A stretch of 51,904 nt of DNA. Source: CAYNYF01 sp964401385. Lineage in GTDB: Bacteria; Planctomycetota; Phycisphaerae; SM23-33. Location: NCBI GenBank assembly GCA_964401385.1, contig CAYNYF010000023.1, positions 1 to 51,904 on the forward strand, written 5' to 3'. A program made the translations under genes and the position numbers. How positions within the stretch are numbered: the first letter of the stretch is position 1; each line of letters opens with the position of its first letter. The notes under the pieces are model-generated. The model was not told the origin of the DNA. It ran no database searches and saw only the letters and a program-made list of their open reading frames with translations. Shown here in pieces: positions 9,092-18,900 of this stretch.

Positions 9092-9117
9092 GTGGGTCAG
9101 GGCGCCCACTTTTTTTT
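9092..9117 (+). promoter_or_regulatory. Terminator-like leader hairpin before nusA
   Basis: GTGGG (9092-9096) and CCCAC (9105-9109) form a stem with an 8-base loop, followed at once by eight T residues (9110-9117), 36 bases before the nusA ATG. This has the form of an intrinsic terminator inside the leader. A GTGGG/CCCAC stem with a T-tract is a feature I recall ahead of rimP-nusA operons in many bacteria, where NusA is thought to control its own operon by attenuation. The structure is seen; its role is inferred. Confidence 0.6.
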
Positions 9118-9153
9118 CGGGACCTGAGACGACCTTGACGAAAAAGGAAAGGC

Positions 9154-10659
9154 ATGAACCAAGAACTCCTGCGGATTGTTGAAGGACTTGCCAGGGACAA
9201 GAACATCGACAAGGAGGTCGTGTTCGAGGACCTGGAGGTGGCCATGGTTTCGGCCATTCGCAAGGCCCACGGCGGGACCGAGGATATCGAAGCGCGCATC
9301 CATCGCGAAACCGGTGAAATCACCGCCGCCGTCGGGGACAAGCCCCTTTCCGTGCGGGAGTTGGGACGAATTGCCGCTCAGACGGCAAAGCAGGTGATGA
9401 TTCAGAAGATCCGCGAGGCCGAGCGCGGCAGCATCTACGAAGAGTTTCTGGAGCGCAGGGGACAGATCGTTACAGGCCGCGTCTCCCGCCGGGAGGGCAG
9501 CACGCTCATCGTCGAAGTGGGACGGGTCGAGGCCATCCTGCCCAGGAGCGAGCAAATCCCCGGCGAAACGCACATGCCGGAAAACCGAATCCGGGCAATG
9601 GTGCTGGATGTCCGCGACCAGGGCAACCAGGTGCGCATCGTGCTGTCGCGCTCTCACCCGGACTTCATCCGGAGACTTTTTGAACTGGAAGTGCCCGAAG
9701 TTGGGGAAATGATTATCGAAATCTGCGCCTTGGCGCGCGAGGCGGGATACCGCACCAAGGTCGCCGTCAACAGCCTGGATTCGAGGGTCGATGCCGTGGG
9801 CGCCTGCGTCGGCGTTCGCGGCAGCCGCATCAAGAGCATCGTCGAGGAGCTGGGGGGCGAAAAAATCGATATCGTCCCGTGGCACGAGTCCTCGAAGATC
9901 CTCATTTCCAATGCCCTGAGGCCCGCCGAGGCCTACGACATATCGCTGTGCTTCGAGCTGGGCCGGGCTATCGTGGTCGTCACCGACGATCAACTCTCGC
10001 TTGCCATCGGCAAGCGCGGCCAGAACGTGCGTTTGGCGGCGAGGCTGACGCAGTGGGACATCGACATCCTCACCCCGGCCGAGTTCAACAACGGCCTGGA
10101 CGTGCTGGAAAAGGCGCTGCTGGACGTGGAAGGCGTGGACAAGCAGATCATCAGCCAGATCATCGCCCTGGGCATGGTCAGTGTCCTGGACGTTGAAGAG
10201 GTCGGACGGGAGCCGCTGATCAAGGAACTCCAACTGGACGCGGACCTGGCCAACAGGATTGTCACCCGCTGCGCCGAGGAGGCGCGGCGCGTGGCCGAGG
10301 CCCAGGCTAAACAGGCGGCCGAGGCCCAGGCTAAACAGGCGGCCGAGGCCCAGGCTGAACAGGCGGCCGAGAAGGAATCACAGGCGGGCGAATCGCCCGA
10401 GCCGACCCCTGCGGACCAGGGTGATGCGGAGCAACCGGCGCCGGAGGCGCCGGTCGAGGGTCCCCAGGACGGAGGCGGGGCAGAAGAGGCACCCGCGGAT
10501 GAACCGGCGCCCGCGAGCGGCGAAGAGGCGCCCGCCGCGGTGCAGGGCCAGGAGGCCGCGGGAGAAAAGCCGGACGCTGAAGAAACCAATGGCAAAAAGA
10601 CAGCGGAACTGACGGAAGAAGAGCAAGGTAAATCCGAATCGAGCGAGGGGAACGGATAG
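9154..10659 (+). CDS. nusA: Transcription termination/antitermination factor NusA
   Basis: RNA polymerase-binding factor controlling pausing, termination and antitermination. 501 residues. The N-terminal RNAP-binding domain is followed by an S1 domain (about 105-170, GQIVTGRVSRREGSTLIVEVG) and tandem KH domains (GACVGVRGSRIKSIVEELGGE; LAIGKRGQNVRLAARLTQWDI). An acidic, Ala/Glu/Pro-rich tail from about residue 375 contains three tandem 24-base repeats. AGGAAAGG precedes the ATG. It leads the infB, ylxP, rbfA group, where rimP would be expected first but is absent. Confidence 0.96.
   Translation: MNQELLRIVEGLARDKNIDKEVVFEDLEVAMVSAIRKAHGGTEDIEARIHRETGEITAAVGDKPLSVRELGRIAAQTAKQVMIQKIREAERGSIYEEFLERRGQIVTGRVSRREGSTLIVEVGRVEAILPRSEQIPGETHMPENRIRAMVLDVRDQGNQVRIVLSRSHPDFIRRLFELEVPEVGEMIIEICALAREAGYRTKVAVNSLDSRVDAVGACVGVRGSRIKSIVEELGGEKIDIVPWHESSKILISNALRPAEAYDISLCFELGRAIVVVTDDQLSLAIGKRGQNVRLAARLTQWDIDILTPAEFNNGLDVLEKALLDVEGVDKQIISQIIALGMVSVLDVEEVGREPLIKELQLDADLANRIVTRCAEEARRVAEAQAKQAAEAQAKQAAEAQAEQAAEKESQAGESPEPTPADQGDAEQPAPEAPVEGPQDGGGAEEAPADEPAPASGEEAPAAVQGQEAAGEKPDAEETNGKKTAELTEEEQGKSESSEGNG
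10294..10365 (+). repeat. Three tandem 24-bp repeats in the nusA tail
   Basis: Units at 10294-10317, 10318-10341 and 10342-10365 encode AEAQAKQA, AEAQAKQA and AEAQAEQA. They differ by one base, which changes Lys to Glu. Such near-identity suggests recent slippage or unequal recombination in a low-complexity tail. Confidence 0.9.
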
Positions 10660-10705
10660 TGTTTGCCTGATGTGAGACGCCGCCTCGAGCGGCGGGAGGC
10701 CTGTA

Positions 10706-13420
10706 TTGGCGAAACGAGTATTCGAGCTTGCCAGAGAACTAGGCGTTACCTCCAAGACCGTTTTGGAGAAGTGCCGCGCCGAGGATATCGAGCTGAAGAA
10801 CCATATGTCGGCGCTGTCGGCAGGCTTGGAGGCAACGATCCGGGAGTGGTTCGGCGACGCCGCCATGCACACGGCCGTTGAGACGACTACCCACGTTGAT
10901 CTGAAGGCCGCCCGCAAGAGAGCAGCGTCCCAGCGCCGCCGGCGCAAGGAGGCCGAGGCAGTGGAGGAGGAGGCTCCGGCAGAAGAGCCGGCGGCCCCGG
11001 TTGCTGTTGCTGAGGACGAAGTCGAGATCCAGCCGGCCCAGGCGCCGGAGCCCGTGCTGGTCGGAGAGGTCGCACCTGCCGGTCCTGCTGTGGTCGAAGC
11101 GCCGCCGGCTGCGGAGGCAGTTGAGGCGGCGGCTGTCGGGGCCGAGGTCCCCGTCGAGGCGGAAAAGCCCGAGGAGGAAGCTCCTCCCGAGAAGGAACAG
11201 GAAGAGCCCGCAGGGCCTCGGGTCGCACAAGCCGTGCCAAACAAACCGGTCAAGCCCGAAATCATCAAGCCCGCCGGGCCGCAAGTGGTGCCCAAGCCGG
11301 CCAAGCTCCAGGGACCGCGCGTGGTCCGTTTCGAGGGTCGCGATGTCGTCGCGACCCCCAGGCGCCCATCGACCGCGGGGCCCCCTGCCGGCTTCCGCGG
11401 AGCTGGCCCGGCCGTGGCGACGGAGCCGGGCAAAATCGGGCGGGGGACGGTCGGAGACACAGGAAGAGTGCGACGGCCCAAACGCCGCAGTCCGCGCCGC
11501 AAGAGCGGGCGCAGCGCCGAGGTCGGCGAGAAGCTCCGCGAATGGCGGGACGTGGATTTGGCGGAACGATCCGAGCGGCTGGCGGCCGCTTCCGGGGGGG
11601 CGCTGCGTCGGGCTCGTGCTTCCGTCGGGCGCGGGCGTCAGGAGGCCGCCCCCGCTGGGCGGGCCGGTCAAGTCGAGATCGAAGAGCCCATTTCGGTCAA
11701 AACCCTCTCGGCCGCCACGGGAATCAAGATCGGAGACATCCTCCGCCGGCTCATGCAGGAAGGCATGGTCGCCAATATCAACCGGCTCCTCGACCGTGAC
11801 ATCGCCGAAACGGTGGCCATGGACTACGGCATGGAGCTGAGAATCAAGGTCGCCAAGACGGCCGAGGAGTTGCTGGCCGAAAACCTCGCCAAGAGGCCCG
11901 CGGGCGAGCAGAACCCGCGAGCCCCGATCGTCACGTTTCTCGGACACGTCGATCACGGAAAAACGTCGTTGTTGGACCGTATTCGCCACGCCGCCGTCGT
12001 CGACAGCGAGGACGGGGGCATTACCCAGCACGTCGGAGCGTATCGGTACGATGTCGCCGACAAGCACGTGGTCTTCCTGGACACGCCGGGCCACGAGGCG
12101 TTCACGGCGATGCGGGCGCGCGGGGCCAACATGACAGACGTGGTCGTGCTGGTGGTGGCGGCCGACGACGGCGTGATGCCGCAGACCATCGAGGCCGTCA
12201 ATCATGCCAAGGCCGCCAACGTCCCGATCATGGTGGCTCTGAACAAGGTCGACCTGCCCAACGCCAACGTTCAGCGCGCATTGGGGCAACTCGCCGAGCA
12301 GGGCCTCCAGCCACGCCAGTGGGGCGGGCAGACGGAGGTGGTGGAGACTTCGGCGGTCACCGGCGACGGCATCGAGGAACTCGTCGAAACCCTCAGCCTG
12401 GAGGCCGAGCTTCTGGAGTTGCGCGCCGATCCAACCGCTCCTGCCAGCGGGTATGTCATCGAGTCCGAGCGCGATCCGAGCAGAGGCGTGCTCGTTCGCG
12501 TGTTGGTGCGTGACGGAACCCTCCGCGCGGGCGACGCGGTGCTCTGCGGTCAGGCGCATGGCCGGGTGAGAACCATTCTCGACGACAAGGGCAAGTCCGT
12601 CACGGAGGCCGGCCCGGCCACGCCTGTGGAGATCACCGGCGTGGACGAGGTGCCGGATGCCGGCGACCGCTTCTACGCTGTGGACGATCTGTCCACGGCC
12701 AGGCTGGTGGCGGATGAGCGCCGCGAAATGGCGCGGGCGAAAACGCTGGTTGCCGCGCCGCAGGCCAGCCTGGAAGGCATGCTGGGTCAGATCGAGGCCG
12801 GCGAGATGTCCGTGGTGCGCCTGATCGTCAAGGCAGACGTACAGGGCTCGCTGGAGGCGCTGCTGGGCAGCCTCGCCCGGCTGGGAACGGACGAGGTCAA
12901 GGTGGAGGTGCTTCACTCGGGCGTGGGCGGCATCACCGAGGGCGACGTCCTTCTGGCCGAGGCCTCTCAGGCGGTCGTCTTGGGCTTCCGGGTCGTGGCG
13001 GACCATCGCGCCCGCGCCATTACCCAAGCTCATGGCGTGGACATACGTACGTACCGGGTGATCTACGAGGTTCTCGAAGACATCAAGCGGGCGGTTGCAG
13101 GCATGACGGCTCCGGAAATGGTAGAGGAAATCACCGGGCGGGCGGAGGTGCGGCAAGTGTTCAGGATCTCGCGGTTAGGGAGCGTGGCCGGATGCTATGT
13201 CACCGACGGAGTGATACCCCGCAACGCCAAGGTCCGCCTGATTCGTGACAACGTGGTTATCGAGGACGGCCGGCAGTTGGACAGCCTGAAGCGATTCAAG
13301 GACGATGTTCGCGACGTTCGAGCCGGGCTGGAATGCGGCCTCAAGATCGCCGGTTTTGATGACGTGAAGGTCGCCGACGTGATTGAGGCCTACCAGACGG
13401 TGGAAGTGGCCGGGAGCTGA
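10706..13420 (+). CDS. infB: Translation initiation factor IF-2
   Basis: GTPase that brings fMet-tRNA to the 30S subunit and promotes subunit joining. 904 residues. The N-terminal helical domain (1-50, VFELARELGVTSKTVLEKCR) is followed by a long Ala/Pro/Glu linker to about 300. A second N-domain (VKTLSAATGIKIGDILRRLM) then leads into the G domain with GHVDHGKT near 412, DTPGHEAF, NKVD and SAVTG. Domains II to IV complete the protein. Translation starts at TTG 10706, which has GGGAGG six bases upstream and opens the conserved MAKRVFELA sequence. Confidence 0.96.
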   Translation: MAKRVFELARELGVTSKTVLEKCRAEDIELKNHMSALSAGLEATIREWFGDAAMHTAVETTTHVDLKAARKRAASQRRRRKEAEAVEEEAPAEEPAAPVAVAEDEVEIQPAQAPEPVLVGEVAPAGPAVVEAPPAAEAVEAAAVGAEVPVEAEKPEEEAPPEKEQEEPAGPRVAQAVPNKPVKPEIIKPAGPQVVPKPAKLQGPRVVRFEGRDVVATPRRPSTAGPPAGFRGAGPAVATEPGKIGRGTVGDTGRVRRPKRRSPRRKSGRSAEVGEKLREWRDVDLAERSERLAAASGGALRRARASVGRGRQEAAPAGRAGQVEIEEPISVKTLSAATGIKIGDILRRLMQEGMVANINRLLDRDIAETVAMDYGMELRIKVAKTAEELLAENLAKRPAGEQNPRAPIVTFLGHVDHGKTSLLDRIRHAAVVDSEDGGITQHVGAYRYDVADKHVVFLDTPGHEAFTAMRARGANMTDVVVLVVAADDGVMPQTIEAVNHAKAANVPIMVALNKVDLPNANVQRALGQLAEQGLQPRQWGGQTEVVETSAVTGDGIEELVETLSLEAELLELRADPTAPASGYVIESERDPSRGVLVRVLVRDGTLRAGDAVLCGQAHGRVRTILDDKGKSVTEAGPATPVEITGVDEVPDAGDRFYAVDDLSTARLVADERREMARAKTLVAAPQASLEGMLGQIEAGEMSVVRLIVKADVQGSLEALLGSLARLGTDEVKVEVLHSGVGGITEGDVLLAEASQAVVLGFRVVADHRARAITQAHGVDIRTYRVIYEVLEDIKRAVAGMTAPEMVEEITGRAEVRQVFRISRLGSVAGCYVTDGVIPRNAKVRLIRDNVVIEDGRQLDSLKRFKDDVRDVRAGLECGLKIAGFDDVKVADVIEAYQTVEVAGS

Positions 13421-13449
13421 ATGATCCGGCTCCGTCCGGGTGCGTCGAC

Positions 13450-13737
13450 ATGGCGACAAAAGTAGGCCTGCTGCACCTTGATTTGTTGGTCGACGACGCC
13501 ATGAGCCTGAAAGACAAGCGTCGTGTGATCAAGAGCTTCAAGGACCGCCTCGGCCACAGCCGCAACGTCTCAGTGGCCGAGGTCGGCCATCTCGACAGCA
13601 TACGGCGGGCGGTGCTGGCGGTGGCAATGGTTAGCAATGATTCGCGCTATGTGGCGGGGGCAATGGAGCAGATCGTCAACCTCGCCCGGAACAATCGCGC
13701 ATGGGTCTTGCTCAACCATGAGGTGGAGTTGATCTGA
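13450..13737 (+). CDS. ylxP: DUF503 (YlxP-like) protein
   Basis: Small 95-residue DUF503 protein, often found between infB and rbfA as in the B. subtilis nusA-infB operon; its molecular role is unsettled, though an RNA- or ribosome-linked role is usually assumed. Typical features are VGLLHLDLLVDDAMSLKDKRRVIKSFKDR near the start (broken here into its recognisable halves GLLHLDLLV and SLKDKRRVIKS), a central SVAEVGHLDS and a C-terminal hydrophobic strand. It starts 29 bases after infB with a weak ribosome site and is followed 10 bases later by rbfA. Confidence 0.88.
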   Translation: MATKVGLLHLDLLVDDAMSLKDKRRVIKSFKDRLGHSRNVSVAEVGHLDSIRRAVLAVAMVSNDSRYVAGAMEQIVNLARNNRAWVLLNHEVELI

Positions 13738-13747
13738 GCCGGAGTTT

Positions 13748-14164
13748 ATGAGTCGAAGAACCGAACGCGTTGGCAAGCTCTTGCAGCAAACGATTGGGCG
13801 GATTCTGTTGAGCGAACTATCGGACCCCCGCATCGACACCGCCCGTACGTCCATCACGCGCGTGCGCGTGCAAGAGGACCTGCTCCGGGCGAAGGTGTAC
13901 GTGTCGGTGCTGGGAACCGACGTGCAACAGCGCCTGAGCATCCAGGCGCTGAATCACGCCGCCGGAAGGATTCACGCAATTCTGCGGCGAGAGGTCCAGT
14001 TACGCCAGATGCCCTCGTTGGAGTTCCTGCCCGACGAGCAGTTCAAGGGGGCACTGCGAACCTGGGAAATCATCCGCCAGGCAATGGACGAGATTCAAAC
14101 CAAGGAAGACGCGCAAGCCGGGACGGACGCAGCCGACGCCCCCAAGGGCGATGACGCGGTTTGA
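13748..14164 (+). CDS. rbfA: 30S ribosome-binding factor RbfA
   Basis: KH-fold factor that helps mature the 16S rRNA 5' end and the 30S subunit. 138 residues. It begins with the typical SRRTERVGKLLQQTIGRIL, then LSDPRI, an RVRVQEDLLRAKVYVSVLG strand, HAAGRIHAILRREVQLRQMP and LEFLPDEQ. The last 20 residues are an acidic/Ala tail. The context nusA, infB, ylxP, rbfA is the conserved transcription-translation operon; truB and rpsO, often next, are absent. Confidence 0.94.
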   Translation: MSRRTERVGKLLQQTIGRILLSELSDPRIDTARTSITRVRVQEDLLRAKVYVSVLGTDVQQRLSIQALNHAAGRIHAILRREVQLRQMPSLEFLPDEQFKGALRTWEIIRQAMDEIQTKEDAQAGTDAADAPKGDDAV

Positions 14165-14187
14165 TTAGTCGGAAGGCGCGACGAAAC

Positions 14188-15081
14188 ATGAAAAACAGTG
14201 CCTACTACGCCCGGAAGGTCAAACGACTTCTGTCCGGCTCGAAGAAAACGCACCTGCCGGAACAGGCTGACGGGATTACCCTGCTGGTGACGGCCGTCCT
14301 CTCCGAGAACGTCACAAACAAGCAGACGTCCGAGGCCATGGCCAGGCTGGTCGAGGAGTTCGTTGACTTCAACGAACTGCGCGTCAGCCCCGTCAAGGAC
14401 GTTCTGGAGTGTCTGGGCCGGGAATTTCCCGGCGCTCGCCTCAAGGCCGAGGCCGTCACCCGGGCTCTCAACGTTGTTTTCGGGCACACCAACTCCCTCT
14501 CGCTTGAGTATCTGGCGCCGAAGCCCAAGCGCGACCTGCGCAGGACGCTGCGAGAGGAACTGGGGCTAAGTCCATACGCCGAAAGCTTCCTGACGCTCCA
14601 CGCCTTCCACGGCCACGCCGTGCCGGTGGACAACCTCCTTCTGGAGGCGCTGAAGCTGGACAAATACATCTATCCCGGCAGCGACCTGGCGGACTTGCAG
14701 GGCTTTCTGGAGCGGATCGTACTCAGCAAGGATGGACCTTCCACCCACGAGGCGCTGCGGTCCTACGCGTCCAAGGCCGCCGGTCGCGTGGCCCAGGAAC
14801 TCGCCCGACGCGCCAAGCGGGCCGCGGCCGCCGCGGCGCGAGCGCAAGCCGAGCAGGAGGCCAAGGAGAAGGCCGAGGCCGAAGCGAAGGCAAAGGCCGA
14901 GGCAAAAGCCAAAGCCCGCAAGAGGAAACCGGTCACGAAGAAGGCGGCCCGTAGGAAAGTCAGGAAGGCCGCCACGAAAAAGGTCCGCAAGCCCGTCTCG
15001 AGGAAAGCGGCAGAGAAAAGCAAGCGGAGCAAGCCGGCTGCCGGCGCCCCCAAGAGCGCTGGCAAGCGGCCCAAGAAATAG
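14188..15081 (+). CDS. Endonuclease III-like (HhH-GPD fold) protein with a histone-H1-like tail
   Basis: 297 residues in two parts. Residues about 25-180 resemble the HhH-GPD fold of endonuclease III: ITLLVTAVLSENVTNKQTSEA corresponds to its LIAVLLSAQATD segment, and VPVD (145-148) to its catalytic VDTH aspartate. The usual helix-hairpin-helix LPGVGRKTA is replaced by ELGLSPYAE, so the catalytic Lys is missing, and no Fe-S cysteines follow. Residues 200-297 are Ala/Lys/Arg-rich with KKAA, KKVRK and RKAA repeats like histone H1 tails, suggesting DNA binding. ATG 14188 was chosen over TTG 14161, which overlaps the rbfA stop; GGAAGG lies 11 bases upstream. Glycosylase activity is unproven. Confidence 0.7.
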   Translation: MKNSAYYARKVKRLLSGSKKTHLPEQADGITLLVTAVLSENVTNKQTSEAMARLVEEFVDFNELRVSPVKDVLECLGREFPGARLKAEAVTRALNVVFGHTNSLSLEYLAPKPKRDLRRTLREELGLSPYAESFLTLHAFHGHAVPVDNLLLEALKLDKYIYPGSDLADLQGFLERIVLSKDGPSTHEALRSYASKAAGRVAQELARRAKRAAAAAARAQAEQEAKEKAEAEAKAKAEAKAKARKRKPVTKKAARRKVRKAATKKVRKPVSRKAAEKSKRSKPAAGAPKSAGKRPKK

Positions 15082-15109
15082 CCTGCGGCTGTCATGGAGG
15101 TTGCCGGTG

Positions 15110-15994
15110 ATGCAGAAGACATCTGAGAACAAACTGACCTTGGGAATCCCCAAAGGCTCTTTGCAGGACAGCACAATCGACTTGTTCCGTCGCGCCGGTT
15201 ACGCCCTGTCCGTTTCCGGGCGGAGCTACTTCCCGTCAATCGACGACCAACAGATGAGAGTCATCATGTTCCGCGCCCAGGAAATGAGCCGCTACGTTGA
15301 AGATGGGGTGGTGGACGTGGGCATTACCGGCAGCGACTGGATCGTCGAAAACGACTCCGACGTTGTCGAGGCGGCCGAGCTGGTCTACGCCAAGCGGCTG
15401 CGGGCTCCGGTTCGCTGGGTCCTGGCCGTGGCGGCCGAATCCCGCGTACACAAGCTCAAAGACCTCGCCGGCGGCATCGTGGCCACCGAGCTGGTCAACA
15501 CCACACGCAAGTACTTCGCCGACAAGTCCATTGACGTCAAGGTGGAGTTCAGTTGGGGCGCCACCGAGGTCAAGGCACGCCTGGTGGACGCGATCGTGGA
15601 CGTCACGGAGACCGGCTCCAGCCTCGAGGCGAACCAACTCCGCGCGATCGACACGGTGGCAACCTCGACCCCGCGGCTGATCGCCGGCCACCAGGCCTGG
15701 GCCGACCCCTGGAAGCGCGAAAAGATTGAGAATATCGCCATGTTGCTTCAGGGGGCCATTGCCGCCCGTGAAAAGGTCGGCCTAAAGATGAACGTGGAGC
15801 GCAAGAATCTCGCGGCCATCGCGAAGATCCTGCCCGCCGAAAAAAGCCCCACCGTCTCCGACCTGGCCGATTCGAACTGGATTGCGGTGGAGGTGATCGT
15901 TGACGAACAGGTGGAGCGAGAACTGGTGCCCCGGCTAAAGCGGGCCGGGGCGTCGGCAATCTTCACCTACCCGCTGAAGAAGGTGATACCGTGA
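15110..15994 (+). CDS. hisG: ATP phosphoribosyltransferase HisG, long form
   Basis: Joins ATP and PRPP, the first committed step of histidine synthesis. 294 residues, so the long form that has its own C-terminal regulatory domain and needs no HisZ. Key stretches are LGIPKGSLQDSTIDLFRRAG, the VGITGSDWIVEN loop, the PRPP-binding DAIVDVTETGSSLEAN, and the ACT-like end (WIAVEVIVDEQVERELVPRL). The ATG has GGAGG nine bases upstream. Its stop overlaps the GTG of the TPR gene (GTGA), so the two are translationally coupled. No other his gene is in the window. Confidence 0.95.
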   Translation: MQKTSENKLTLGIPKGSLQDSTIDLFRRAGYALSVSGRSYFPSIDDQQMRVIMFRAQEMSRYVEDGVVDVGITGSDWIVENDSDVVEAAELVYAKRLRAPVRWVLAVAAESRVHKLKDLAGGIVATELVNTTRKYFADKSIDVKVEFSWGATEVKARLVDAIVDVTETGSSLEANQLRAIDTVATSTPRLIAGHQAWADPWKREKIENIAMLLQGAIAAREKVGLKMNVERKNLAAIAKILPAEKSPTVSDLADSNWIAVEVIVDEQVERELVPRLKRAGASAIFTYPLKKVIP

Positions 15995-18900
15995 GGGCGA
16001 CGAGCAGACCATGGGCTTTGCCGGCTTGGTGGGCGGTCCTGTTTGCGGGCTTGGCCTGCCAGCCCGCGCGCCCGAGCGGGCCGGCCGAGGGCCCCGAGAC
16101 GACCGGCCCGGCTCCCCTCCCGGCTAAGGCCAAACTTGCCCTGGCCGAACTATCCCCGGCGGTGGCTCGCCCTGAGAATGCTCCCGACGCCGACAAGCTG
16201 CCTGAGCGTGCCGTCGATTCTGTCCAGCACGCCGAGGCCGAGCTTGCCCAGGAGAACTATTTCAGGGCCAGGCAACTGTTCGAACGCGCCCTGGGGTTCG
16301 CTCCCAGCTCGCCGCGTGTGCTGCGAGGCCTGGGGCTTTCCTTCGCCGGACTGGGAGACTCCGGCAAGGCCAAGGCCAACTTGCGCCGATCCACCGTTCG
16401 GGCGCCCGACCACGCTCGCGTTCAGCTCCTGCTGGGCACGTACGCGGCAATAGAGCGCCAATCTCAGCAGGCGCTGATTCACTTTCGTACGGCCCTGTTG
16501 TGCAGCGATGCCAAAGACGACAGCCCGGATACGGCCGAGGCGTGGCTGCGGCTGGGCGCGGCCCTCGAGCGCGAAGGCTATTGGACCGCAGCTCTGGAGT
16601 GCTACCAGAAGCTGGGGCGGCTGATCTCGACACATGGCCGGGCGTACGTCAAGCGGCCCCAACTGGCCGAGCTGGTCGAACGCCCGGAACGGTACATGAC
16701 CGCCGAGGGCCGGTTGCTGCTGAGTCTCCGCAGGGCCGAAGAAGCGGCCGTGGTCTTGGAACGGGCCTACCGTCGAGACAAGACCCACCCCGAATCGGGA
16801 CGGCTTGCCGTACAGGCCCTTCTGGCCAAGGGCGACTTCGATCGCGCCGAAAATATTGTCATGGAAATGCTCGACGTCCCCGGCCAACGCCGCCGGGCGA
16901 CCTCCCTCGCCGTATTATTGTGCAGGGCCCGGAAGGACCCCGACGCCCCGGCAAGGCTGCTGGCGGTGTATCTGAACCGCGGTGGCAAGGACGCGGGGTT
17001 TGTGATCGCTCTGGCGGAGGTTGCCGCCGAGATGGGGCGGGTGGACGCGGCGGCGAGCATGCTCGCCAAGCACCTTCCGAGTGTGCCCGGTAACGGCCGC
17101 GTGATTCTGCGATTGGCCAAGCTCTACATCCGCGCGGGCAATCTGGAGGCCGCGGCGAGCCAACTGGCTCGGCTGATGGCGATGGACGTCCCCCAAAGCG
17201 CCCAAGTCCCCGACGAACTGCGCGCGCTGGTCGACAAGGGGACCAAGGAGGGCTTCGTTGAGTCTCTGGCGGCTTCAGCCGACCAAGCCGAGGCCAAGCT
17301 CAAACCAGCCCTGCTGACCGTAGCCGGGATGGTGGCCGAGGCTACCGGCGACCGGCCGAAGGCAATCAAGCTGTTCCGGCAGGCCGTGGCGGCGGATGCA
17401 AGATTCTGGCCCGCGTATGAAGCCCTGGAGCGGCTCCACTCGGCGCAGGCAGACTTCGATGCCGTCGAGGACCTCCAGCGCCAAGTCGGCAAGGTTGCCG
17501 GCGAGAGCTATTTCGGGCCATATCTGATCGGCAAGATCTGCTTGCAGCGCGGGCAGATCGAACAGGCCGCGGACAAGTTGGAGCAGGCCCACGCGCGAAA
17601 CGGTCGGCACGTGCCCACACTGTTGCTGCTGGGTCGCGCCTACCACCAGTTGGGCCGGTCCTCTGATGCCAAACAGCGGATGGAAGCCGCCCTGCACTTG
17701 GCTCCCGACAGTGTGGAGGTCGTTCGCGGGCTGTTTGACTTTCTCATGGCGCACAGGCGTGCGACCGAGGCCAATCGCCTCATCAGGGGCTTCCTTCAGG
17801 GCAATCCCGGGAGCATTCCCGGCCGAATATTGCTGGGGCGGTACTATTTCCAGACCGACCAGGTCGGTCCGGCCCGCAAGCAGCTTAAGGCGCTTCTGTC
17901 CGAGGCCCCCGACAACGTGGAGGTCGCCTTCTTCGACCTCCGCTTCCAACTGCCTCGATCCATCGGGACCGATCCCATCCCCGCCGAGAAGACCAAGGCG
18001 GCCTTTGAGAGGCTGGGGCGCATCCTACAGCTCGACCCGCAGAACATACCGGCCGGGCGGCTGCGCGCGGTCCTATTGGCCAATCAAAAGCAGTACCTGG
18101 AGGCGGCGAAGGCTCTGGCGCCGCTGCGCCAACGCAGCCCCTACGACGTTGCCTTGACGTCCGAGTACCTGCACGCCCTGATCATGGGCAAGGCGGAACG
18201 GGAGGCGGCGGAGGCGATTGAAACCATCGCGCGGGGCAAGGTGGTCGGCTCCCGGATGCGAATCCTTCTTCTGGACAAGTTGGTTGAGTTGAAGAGTTAC
18301 GCCCCGGCCGTGAAGTTGGTCGAGCGGTGGCTGGGCGAGCCGGCCGACAAGCGGGAACTGTACGGCCTGCGCATCAAGGCATTGCAGATCTACGAGGCCG
18401 CCGGCCAGTACGACAAGGCCCATTCCCTGCTCGACCAGCTCATCGCCCACGGGCCCGAGGCAATCGCTTCGTCGTTGCGGGGCGTGAAGCTGCGGATGTA
18501 CGTCTTGGCCAAGCGTTATGACGACGCGATCGCCTACGTCAAGAAGTGGCTTCGCAACGAGCCGGCAAGCCGCATCGCCAGAAGCGCGCTGATCCAGGCC
18601 CTGCTGGAGGCCAAAGCCTACGACAAAGCCCATCTCGTGCTGGATGAGTGGATCGGCGCGGGAGGGGATGCTGCCGCTCTGCGGTCCCTCAAACTCAGCA
18701 AGCTGATCGTCTACGCCCGCGAGGGGAAGTTTGAAGGACTCCTTCGCTTCGGCCGGAAATGGATTGCCGAAGATCCCGAGTTCACGGACGCCAACGTCTT
18801 TCTCATGGGAGTCCTGTCCGAACACGAGAAATACGAGGCCGCCTTGCAGGTTGCGGAGGAGTGGCTGGCGCGCCAGGAAAGGCTGGCGGCCTCGGACCCG

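Noticed and set aside
10739..13156. 805-codon open frame antisense to infB
   Set aside because: Its codon positions mirror infB in high-GC DNA, the peptide is rich in Arg, His and Gly with no recognisable domain, and the opposite strand is plainly IF-2.
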